Positions 1 to 6,092 of a stretch of DNA of 7,747 bases are shown piece by piece (within the stretch, counting starts at the first letter, position 1; the number at the start of each line of letters is the position of its first letter). The translations under genes were made by a program, and so were the position numbers. This stretch comes from Bacteroidota bacterium (lineage in GTDB: Bacteria > Bacteroidota > Ignavibacteria > Tepidaquicellales > Tepidaquicellaceae). The DNA lies in the NCBI GenBank assembly GCA_003519545.1, contig DOWN01000158.1, positions 1 through 7,747 on the forward strand, in the 5' to 3' direction. The notes below the pieces were generated by a model that did no database searches, had not been told where the DNA came from, and worked only from the letters and a program-made list of their open reading frames with translations.

Positions 1-2
1 CT

Positions 3-737
3 ATGGAATTATATGAAGAAGTAAAAAAATTATTTTTTGAAAGATATTTAATTTTTGGAACTGATGAAAGAAGAGAAATTTATTTTGCTTTAATAAATTT
101 TTGCAGTTATATGGCGGTTACAAGAGATGATTTAACTTTAGAAGTATTTAATATTTTTAATAAATTTCTTTCTGATAAGGATAAATTATTTCTCCAGAAT
201 AATACAATTGACAGGAGACTATTCAGAAATATTGTATTATGTGCGACACAACTGAATAAAAATGACTGGGTGATAGAATTTATAAATGAGCATAAAAAAT
301 ATCTCAAGCCAGACCAAAGTGACAATCTTGAGAATTATTTACTCGCGATGGCATATTCGAGAGTTAGAGAATTTGATAAATCTCTGGAGATACTCTCAAA
401 AGTTAAATTTAATTATGGCACCTTTAAAGAAGATATTTTGCTTTTAAAATCTACAGTTCTTTTTGAAAAAGGATTTATTCTGGAAGCATTGGAGACAATA
501 ATTTCATTTAAAAAAACCTTTAAGAAAACATCTGCAATGAGTAAATCAATTTATGAGTATTATAAAAATTCAATTACATTTTTAATAAAATTTTATAATG
601 CTGTTCTTAAACAAAACATAAAAGAACTTGAGTTCATCGAGAAAAGCGTGATGGAATGTGAATATCTTTTAGTTAAGCCCTGGCTTTTGAAAAAAATAGA
701 GTTGCACAAATTAAACACCGGTAAAAACGGAATTTAA
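3..737 (+). CDS. Uncharacterised alpha-helical TPR-like protein, probably 5'-truncated
   Basis: No function can be assigned. The 244 residues visible are rich in Leu, Lys, Glu, Phe and Tyr and read as consecutive amphipathic helices, with no signal peptide or membrane segment. Two stretches resemble tetratricopeptide-type helix pairs: residues about 109-138 (containing YLLAMAYSRVREFDKSLEIL) and about 143-175 (LLLKSTVLFEKGFILEALE). This suggests a scaffold or protein-interaction role. The first ATG in view lies 2 nt from the window edge, so the true start cannot be judged. The helices begin at once, with no N-terminal domain, so I suspect this is the C-terminal part of a longer protein. The gene converges on the GNAT gene of the opposite strand, with 5 nt between stop codons. 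The reading frame is certain; the family assignment is weak. Confidence 0.75.
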   Translation: MELYEEVKKLFFERYLIFGTDERREIYFALINFCSYMAVTRDDLTLEVFNIFNKFLSDKDKLFLQNNTIDRRLFRNIVLCATQLNKNDWVIEFINEHKKYLKPDQSDNLENYLLAMAYSRVREFDKSLEILSKVKFNYGTFKEDILLLKSTVLFEKGFILEALETIISFKKTFKKTSAMSKSIYEYYKNSITFLIKFYNAVLKQNIKELEFIEKSVMECEYLLVKPWLLKKIELHKLNTGKNGI

Positions 738-754
738 CCGGATTAATTTTTTTT
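718..754 (+). terminator. Likely intrinsic terminator of the TPR-like gene
   Basis: Arms 718-726 (CCGGTAAAA) and 733-741 (TTTAACCGG) pair over 8 of 9 positions around a 6-nt loop. Five nucleotides after the stem comes a run of eight T (747-754). The gene's stop codon (735-737) lies inside the second arm. The T-tract is also the last Lys-Lys-Asn codons of the convergent GNAT gene, so the signal is shared with coding sequence. On the minus strand the hairpin is followed only by a loose T-rich stretch, so termination of the opposite operon here is less certain. Confidence 0.5.
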
Positions 755-1240
755 CATTATCATTTGGAAGTCATCCATAATATATCCCTCACCGATATCT
801 ATATCTACAACTTTTTCAATTGTGAATCCGAGTTTAAAATAAAAGTTTATAGTTTTAATATTCTGTCGGTTAACTGTAAGGCGGATAGTCGAATAGTTTG
901 TATTATCAAAAATATGAGAAAATAATTTTCTGCCGATACCTTTGCCGTGAATAAAAGGATCAACATACCATTTATGTATAAAAAAATTTTTATCGTCAAA
1001 AGTACTGTATGATAAAAATCCCATCATATTTTCCTTTTCATCATAAGCACATAAAAATATATTATGGTCTACGTGGATTTGTTTTTTCAAAGCATCAATT
1101 GAATAAAACTTGTTAAGCATATAATCAACCTGAGTCTGCCCTATAATAGGCGGATAATGAATATTCCAAATTTTTTTTGCAAGCGTTTCTAGTGTTTGAA
1201 GGTCTTTATCTTCGTAAACCTGTTTTAAAGTAATTTCCAT
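743..1240 (-). CDS. GNAT-family N-acetyltransferase
   Basis: A 165-residue single-domain protein of the Gcn5-related acetyltransferase fold, a normal length for the family. The acetyl-CoA pyrophosphate-binding loop is HGKGIGRKLF (residues 98-107), after the beta-4 strand HKWYVDPF. The later strand and helix (LTVNRQN, then INFYFKLGF at 131-139) are the usual motif B region, with the aromatic residues that often sit near the thiol of CoA. The N-terminal IWNIHYPPIIG and the C-terminal IGEGYIMDDFQMIMKK are features I associate with a common but uncharacterised subgroup in Bacteroidota-like genomes. The acceptor is unknown: it could be a protein N-terminus, a small amine or an amino sugar. The ATG lies 3 nt after the stop of the PNGase-like gene, so the two are probably co-transcribed, as the last gene of the operon. 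Confidence 0.88.
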   Translation of the reverse strand: MEITLKQVYEDKDLQTLETLAKKIWNIHYPPIIGQTQVDYMLNKFYSIDALKKQIHVDHNIFLCAYDEKENMMGFLSYSTFDDKNFFIHKWYVDPFIHGKGIGRKLFSHIFDNTNYSTIRLTVNRQNIKTINFYFKLGFTIEKVVDIDIGEGYIMDDFQMIMKKN

Positions 1241-1243
1241 AAT

Positions 1244-2230
1244 TTAGTATTCCAATATGAATGCACTTAAATTCCAATAATCAAGAACATCAGTAGTTCT
1301 ATCGGAATTTAAAATGTTAAAATTAAAATAATTTAATCCCGGATTTAATTTGTCAGTTATGTTGTAAATATATGGCAATGATAAATCACCGGGACACCAA
1401 CCGCTGCGACTTAAGTCCGAACTCCACAAATCCCCTTCCCACTTGGCTGATGTCGGATTTAATGACCTGAATCTTCTGCAATCATCCCTCCAGGGAATAA
1501 TATGGAATGAATTATTATTTATTGTAATAATATTTTCTTTCATATTAAATTCATCACCTGCAGAATCTCCGCCATGACCGGAAGAATAAAAATACAATAA
1601 ATATTTTGATGAAGATTTATCAATTAAAAGCGTATCAAAAATTCCACCTGCATCATAAGTTTTATAATTAAGATAATCTCCTGTTATATTCATTACGGGA
1701 ATTACTTTTTTTGGATTCATAGCGTAAATATCAGTTCGGAAAGTCAAAGTGAAATTAACTTGCCATCCTTTTTCTACCCATGTATCAATAAATGCATTAA
1801 TAGTTACAGAATCTTTAAAAAGAGGTGAAAGGTATGAAAGATCAAGCGTGAAATTCATTTCATCTTCCCATTTTTCTACTCCACCGATCAAAGGTATCGT
1901 CTGATTTCCTGTTCCGAAACCGGTCATAAATTTTACAAGTTCTATTTTTTCATTCCCGGCTGAAAAATAAACCGAACCGAATCTGTCCCATTTATCTCCT
2001 AAAGATTTAATTTTAAGATTCGCTATAATTCTAACAGGAGATACAAGCTGAGGAATTAAAATTCTATTTGAGATTTTTCTTCCTTTGTCATCAACATTGT
2101 AAGCAGGTTTATTTATTGAATCACCAAAACAAATTTCTGCATTATTAAAAACATTTATTATCGTATCAGTTTGACCCTTAAGTGATTTACAAAAAACAAA
2201 TACAAAAATGATAAGAATAATTTTATTCAT
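1244..2230 (-). CDS. Secreted peptide-N-glycosidase F-like protein
   Basis: PNGase F-type proteins cleave the bond between Asn and the first GlcNAc of N-glycans. By remembered comparison with Flavobacterium PNGase F (mature numbering in brackets), this 328-residue protein keeps D82 in KWDRF [D60], R83 [R61], W151 [W120], E227 in GDEF [E206], and R275 and W278 in RSGWCPG [R248, W251]. A Cys pair, C251 and C279, matches disulfide C231-C252. Differences are D149 for catalytic-region E118, F228 for W207, and loss of the Cys pair flanking E206. Residues 1-19 form a Sec signal peptide (MNK, a hydrophobic run, then SLKG before QTDT), so the product is exported. Both halves of the enzyme's two-domain fold appear present, and there is no C-terminal type IX sorting domain. 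The ATG overlaps the truB stop by 8 nt. Family membership is confident; activity and substrate are inference. Confidence 0.85.
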   Translation of the reverse strand: MNKIILIIFVFVFCKSLKGQTDTIINVFNNAEICFGDSINKPAYNVDDKGRKISNRILIPQLVSPVRIIANLKIKSLGDKWDRFGSVYFSAGNEKIELVKFMTGFGTGNQTIPLIGGVEKWEDEMNFTLDLSYLSPLFKDSVTINAFIDTWVEKGWQVNFTLTFRTDIYAMNPKKVIPVMNITGDYLNYKTYDAGGIFDTLLIDKSSSKYLLYFYSSGHGGDSAGDEFNMKENIITINNNSFHIIPWRDDCRRFRSLNPTSAKWEGDLWSSDLSRSGWCPGDLSLPYIYNITDKLNPGLNYFNFNILNSDRTTDVLDYWNLSAFILEY

Positions 2231-2885
2231 AGAATGTATATTTTATTCCGTTAATTTCATTTTCAAAGTCAGACAATTTAAATTTTCCAACTCGTGTTCT
2301 CCTCAGAGTTTTTAGATAAGCACCAACGCCGAGTTCTTTACCAAAATCATCCGCTAAGGTTCTGATGTAAGTTCCTTTTGAACAAGATATATTAAAAAAA
2401 ACTTCTTCGCTGTTTAATTTTTTAACCGTAAAACTTTCAATAAAAATTTCTCTTTCTTTTCTTTCAATTTCTTTTCCTTTTCTGGCAAGTAAATACAGAG
2501 GTTTTCCTTTGTGTTTAACGGCTGAGTGCATTGGTGGCATTTGAAAAATTTTACCGGTAAATTTTTTTCCGGCAGAAATTACCATTTCATCAGTAATGTG
2601 GGATGAATCTATTAAATTGATTTCAGGTTTTTCAGTATCAAAACTTTCAGTAACCGCTCCAATTCTGAAAATACCTGTATATTCTTTATCAAAGTTTATG
2701 AAGTCATTAATTTTTTTTGTGAATTTGCCTGTGCAAGCGACGAGTAATCCGGTGGCACGCGGGTCTAAAGTTCCTGCGTGACCTATTTTTTTTATATCGA
2801 GATGTTTTTTTAATACGTTAAGAACATTGGCGGATGACCAGTCAAGAGGTTTGTCAATTAAAATTATTTTATCAGTTACTGACAA
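2223..2885 (-). CDS. truB: tRNA pseudouridine(55) synthase TruB
   Basis: TruB isomerises U55 in the T-loop of tRNAs to pseudouridine. The 220-residue protein has the family motifs in order: DKPLDWSS (residues 11-18); GHAGTLDPRATGLL (35-48) with catalytic Asp41; the substrate-stacking Tyr in KEYTG (Tyr69); SKGTYIRTLADDFGKELG (169-186); and LRRTRVG (194-200). It is about 90 residues shorter than E. coli TruB because it stops after the catalytic domain and lacks a C-terminal PUA domain, as I recall for Bacteroidota-type TruB. The start must be the TTG at 2883-2885: upstream in frame there is only ATT, ATA, Lys and Phe codons before a TGA, and the DKP motif begins ten codons in. The rbfA stop lies 2 nt upstream, and the gene's end overlaps the PNGase-like gene by 8 nt. 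Both junctions suggest translational coupling. Confidence 0.96.
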   Translation of the reverse strand: MSVTDKIILIDKPLDWSSANVLNVLKKHLDIKKIGHAGTLDPRATGLLVACTGKFTKKINDFINFDKEYTGIFRIGAVTESFDTEKPEINLIDSSHITDEMVISAGKKFTGKIFQMPPMHSAVKHKGKPLYLLARKGKEIERKEREIFIESFTVKKLNSEEVFFNISCSKGTYIRTLADDFGKELGVGAYLKTLRRTRVGKFKLSDFENEINGIKYTFYE

Positions 2886-2887
2886 AA

Positions 2888-3226
2888 TTATTTTTTTAAA
2901 TCATTGAGTATTTTATGAATTTTATCTGCGTGTTCAAAAGAATCATCATAGATAAAAATCAAATCAGGAACATATCTGAGGTTGATAGACTGTGCAAGCA
3001 GATATCTTATATGTTTTTTTCTGTTATTCAGTTTTTCTTCGGCTTTAGCACCGGGTTCTTTATTCCCGAGGAGTGTAAAATAAATTTTTGCAATTTTTAA
3101 ATCCGCTGTAATAGTAACATTTGAGATTGTAACAAGTCCGAGATTCAATTCCATTAAATCTTTTGACATAGCCGAATTCATCTTATGTTTTATTTCTTCA
3201 GCAACTTTTTGAGTTCTTATAGACAT
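2888..3226 (-). CDS. rbfA: 30S ribosome-binding factor RbfA
   Basis: RbfA is a small KH-fold protein that binds the 30S subunit near helix 1 of 16S rRNA and helps late maturation and cold adaptation. The 112-residue sequence has the family outline: an N-terminal helix (RTQKVAEEIKHKMNSAM), the strand VTISNVTIT, the ADLKIAKIYF strand (residues 41-50), and the C-terminal IRYLLAQSINLRYVPDLIF with the D-D-S that follows (73-96). The 'DPR' segment seen in many homologues before the first strand is replaced by MELNLG. The C-terminal extension of E. coli RbfA is nearly absent. The ATG directly abuts the infB TAA (TAAATG) with no intergenic base, so translation probably depends on ribosomes finishing infB. 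Identification is by conserved pattern and operon position. Confidence 0.95.
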   Translation of the reverse strand: MSIRTQKVAEEIKHKMNSAMSKDLMELNLGLVTISNVTITADLKIAKIYFTLLGNKEPGAKAEEKLNNRKKHIRYLLAQSINLRYVPDLIFIYDDSFEHADKIHKILNDLKK

Positions 3227-6031
3227 TTAAACCGCCGATAATTTTCTTTTAATTTCAACAATTTCGTAACCTTCAATTATATCTCCGACTTTTATATCAT
3301 TGAAATTTTCAATTGATATACCACATTCAAAACCTGTTTCAACTTCACGCACATCATCTTTGAATCTTTTCAGTGAAGATATTTTACCTTTGAAAATTTC
3401 AAATCCTTCTCTGAGTAACCTCACTGTAGTATTACGTGTAATTTTTCCGTCTTTAACAAAACAACCTGCCACCATTCCGATTTTCGGCACTTTGAAAGTA
3501 TCTCTAACTTCAACAGTGCAAGTAACTTTTTCTTCAATATCCGGTTCAAGCAATCCTTCAAGAGCTTGTTTAACTTCTTCAATTACATTATAAATTATAT
3601 TATAAAGACGAATATCAATTTGATTTTTTTCCGCAATCTGTCTTGCGTTCAGATTAGGTCTCACATTGAAACCGATAATAATTGCTTTTGATGCTTCTGC
3701 GAGCGTAACATCTGATTCTGTAATTTGTCCGACTGCTTTATGTATAACAATTACTTTTGCTTCAGGTGTTGTTAGTTTCTGCAATGAATCTGTAAGTGCT
3801 TCGGCTGAACCGTCAGCATCCGCTTTTAATATAATTTTCAGTTCGACCTGTTTACCTTCTTTAATTTGTTTTGAAATGTCATCAAGAGTTACAAGTTTTA
3901 CCTGACGGAAATCTTGCTCACGTTTAAGTTGCTGACGTTTAAGCGAAATTTCTTTTGCTTCTCTTTCAGAATTCATTTCAATAAAAATATCACCGGCTTG
4001 AGGCATACCGTCAAAACCCAATACCTGCACGGCTTGCGAAGGTCCTGCGGCTTCGAGTTTATGTTCTCTTTCATCAAACATCGCTTTAATTTTTCCCGCA
4101 TAAACTCCGCATATAAATACATCGCCAACATTTAAAGTACCTTTTTTAACAAGTAATGTCGCAACTATACCTTTACCTTTATCAAGTTTTGCTTCAAGAA
4201 CAACACCTCTTGCTTCCCTGTCAGGATTAGCTTTCAAGTCAAGGACTTCTGCTTCGAGAAGAATTTTTTCAAGAAGTGAATCAATGTTCATTCCTTTTTT
4301 GGCAGAGATTTCTACGCATTGATATTTTCCGCCCCAATCTTCAACAAGAATATTTTTATCGGCAAGTTGTTGCCTTATTCTGTCAGAATTTGAATCAGGT
4401 TTATCAACTTTATTAATTGCAACAATAATAGGAACGTTAGCAGCGAGTGCGTGGTTAATCGCTTCAACTGTCTGTGGCATAACATTATCATCGGCAGCAA
4501 CAACAAGCACAACTATATCAGCAGCTTGTCCGCCTCTTGCTCTCATTGCGGTAAATGCTTCGTGACCGGGAGTATCAAGGAAAGTAATTCGTTTTTTGTT
4601 TGGAAGTGTAACTGTGTATGCTCCGATATGCTGAGTGATACCACCCGCTTCACCGGCAACAACATTTGCATTTCTGATATAATCAAGTAACGAGGTTTTT
4701 CCGTGATCAACGTGACCCATAATAGTTACAACCGGAGGTCTTTCTTTTTGCGTTTCAATAGCATCTTCAGTATCTACAAGTGTATCTTCTTCATACTCAG
4801 TCTGAAATTCAATTGTATATCCAAACTCAGCAGCGAGAAGTTCAATCAAATCTTTTTCAAGCCTTTGGTTGATAGAAACCATCATACCGAGATCAAAACA
4901 TTTTTTGATAATATCGGCAACGGGTATATTCATAAGATTTGAAAGTTCAGAAGTTGAAAGAAATTCTGTAACTTTGATTACATTCTTTCTTTGTTCTGCA
5001 AGTTCTGCCGCTTTCTGTTCCTGCTCAAGTCTTTCTTTTTTCTTTTTCTTTCTAGCTAATACTCTCGCAGATGAACCTGAATCTTCATCAATTTTTGCGA
5101 AAGTTTCTCTAATAGCCGCATCAATTTCTTTTTGTGTTACATCTTTTAATCTGTGAACTTTTTGAGATTTGGGCTGAACTTTTTTCTTTTCGTAATCAGC
5201 CTGAAATTTCTTTTTATCTTTATCTTTTTTATCCCCGAATTTTTTAGAATCAGTTGATGTCGGAGCAGAAATTATTTTCGGAGATTTATTTTTAAAATCA
5301 GTCCCGCCTTGCTCAGGTTTCTTTGGTTTAAAAGTTCTTCCGTCTGCTTCTGCCTGTTTCTTCTTGGCATTTTTTACATCTTTAATCGTAATTTTTTCAA
5401 CTTTCGGTTTATTCTTATTCTTATCAAATGGCTTTTTAAAATCTTTATTTCTGTTTTCAGGTTTTGTAAATTTATTTTTCTGAAATTCAGGTTTTTTATC
5501 AGTCTGAGGAGGTTTTACATTTGATTTATCCTGAGTTGTATCTTTTGCGGTTTCCGGTTTTTGTGATTTTGGAGTTTCCGCAGATTTTTTCTTTAGTCTT
5601 TCTGCTTTCTGCTTTTCTTCTTCAAGTTTTCTTTGTTGTTCTGCTTTTTCATACGCTTCTTTCAGTTGTTTCTGACGCTGTTCTTCTTCAATTCTTTTTT
5701 GCTCTTCAAGATTTTTTCTTATTCTTTCTTCCTCTTCTTTTCTTGCTCTTTCTTCTTCTTCTTTTTTCTTTTTCTCTTCAATTTCTACAAATTTTACATC
5801 ATAAGTATTTGTGAACTTTTCAAGTTTTTTAGTGTGCTGCTGATGATCCTCAAGGTCTTTTCTGAAATGGATACGCACCTTTTCCACTACGTCACTTTCA
5901 AGAGACGTATTAACGGTAATATTCTCCATTTTTAAATCCTGCTCAAGAAAATTAATAACATTTTCTCTTGAGGTTTGGATTTCACTCAAAAGTTTCATTA
6001 ACTTTGTTTTTTTCGCTTTTGGCTCAGCCAT
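3227..6031 (-). CDS. infB: Translation initiation factor IF-2
   Basis: IF-2 is the GTPase that places initiator fMet-tRNA on the 30S subunit and promotes 50S joining. The 934 residues hold: an IF2_N-like helical domain (about 8-57); a charged coiled coil rich in Glu, Lys, Arg and Gln (about 83-150); a Lys/Pro-rich disordered linker (about 150-345); a second IF2_N domain (about 351-408); and the G domain with G1 GHVDHGKT (439-446), G2-region GITQHIG, G3 DTPGH (486-490, with the catalytic His), G4 NKVD (540-543) and G5 SAK (576-578). Domain II (about 607-690), domain III (LKADADGSAEAL, from about 735) and the fMet-tRNA-binding C2 domain (about 836-925) follow. All GTPase motifs are intact. The long linker makes it larger than many homologues. 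It begins 61 nt after nusA and its stop abuts rbfA. Confidence 0.98.
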   Translation of the reverse strand: MAEPKAKKTKLMKLLSEIQTSRENVINFLEQDLKMENITVNTSLESDVVEKVRIHFRKDLEDHQQHTKKLEKFTNTYDVKFVEIEEKKKKEEEERARKEEEERIRKNLEEQKRIEEEQRQKQLKEAYEKAEQQRKLEEEKQKAERLKKKSAETPKSQKPETAKDTTQDKSNVKPPQTDKKPEFQKNKFTKPENRNKDFKKPFDKNKNKPKVEKITIKDVKNAKKKQAEADGRTFKPKKPEQGGTDFKNKSPKIISAPTSTDSKKFGDKKDKDKKKFQADYEKKKVQPKSQKVHRLKDVTQKEIDAAIRETFAKIDEDSGSSARVLARKKKKKERLEQEQKAAELAEQRKNVIKVTEFLSTSELSNLMNIPVADIIKKCFDLGMMVSINQRLEKDLIELLAAEFGYTIEFQTEYEEDTLVDTEDAIETQKERPPVVTIMGHVDHGKTSLLDYIRNANVVAGEAGGITQHIGAYTVTLPNKKRITFLDTPGHEAFTAMRARGGQAADIVVLVVAADDNVMPQTVEAINHALAANVPIIVAINKVDKPDSNSDRIRQQLADKNILVEDWGGKYQCVEISAKKGMNIDSLLEKILLEAEVLDLKANPDREARGVVLEAKLDKGKGIVATLLVKKGTLNVGDVFICGVYAGKIKAMFDEREHKLEAAGPSQAVQVLGFDGMPQAGDIFIEMNSEREAKEISLKRQQLKREQDFRQVKLVTLDDISKQIKEGKQVELKIILKADADGSAEALTDSLQKLTTPEAKVIVIHKAVGQITESDVTLAEASKAIIIGFNVRPNLNARQIAEKNQIDIRLYNIIYNVIEEVKQALEGLLEPDIEEKVTCTVEVRDTFKVPKIGMVAGCFVKDGKITRNTTVRLLREGFEIFKGKISSLKRFKDDVREVETGFECGISIENFNDIKVGDIIEGYEIVEIKRKLSAV

Positions 6032-6043
6032 TAATAAGATTAA

Positions 6044-6050
6044 CCTTTCT
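6044..6050 (-). promoter_or_regulatory. infB: Possible weak ribosome-binding site of infB
   Basis: On the minus strand AGAAAGG lies 12 nt before the infB ATG. It is the only purine-rich, Shine-Dalgarno-like element I see in front of any start in this window, and the spacing is longer than ideal. The other starts show nothing convincing, in line with the weak Shine-Dalgarno use known in Bacteroidota-type bacteria. Confidence 0.3.
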
Positions 6051-6062
6051 GTTAATTTAAAT

Positions 6063-6092
6063 TTTTCTTAAAAAATATAAAAATTAAGAAAA
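6063..6092 (-). repeat. Perfect AT-rich inverted repeat in the nusA-infB gap
   Basis: Arms 6063-6071 (TTTTCTTAA) and 6084-6092 (TTAAGAAAA) are exact reverse complements, separated by a 12-nt A/T spacer. The outer arm touches the nusA stop codon. In the minus-strand transcript this could form a 9-bp hairpin with a single G-C pair. It is not followed by a U-tract in that direction, so it does not look like an intrinsic terminator. It might be an RNA-processing or stability element, or chance in A/T-rich DNA. Confidence 0.4.

Noticed and set aside
2174..2230. Lipoprotein signal in the PNGase-like protein because of Cys14
   Set aside because: The residues before Cys14 (FVF) do not fit a lipobox, and the Cys is followed by KSLKG, which fits a normal Sec cleavage region ending at Gly19.
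5309..5935. Phe/Leu-rich plus-strand frames resembling membrane proteins
   Set aside because: They are antisense to the Lys/Glu-rich coiled coil and linker of infB. AAA and GAA codons read as TTT and TTC on the other strand. infB is intact and conserved here.
6032..6092. Rho-independent terminator between nusA and infB
   Set aside because: The hairpin has only one G-C pair and is followed in the transcript by AUUUAAAUUAACAG rather than a U-tract. It would also cut the operon before essential infB.
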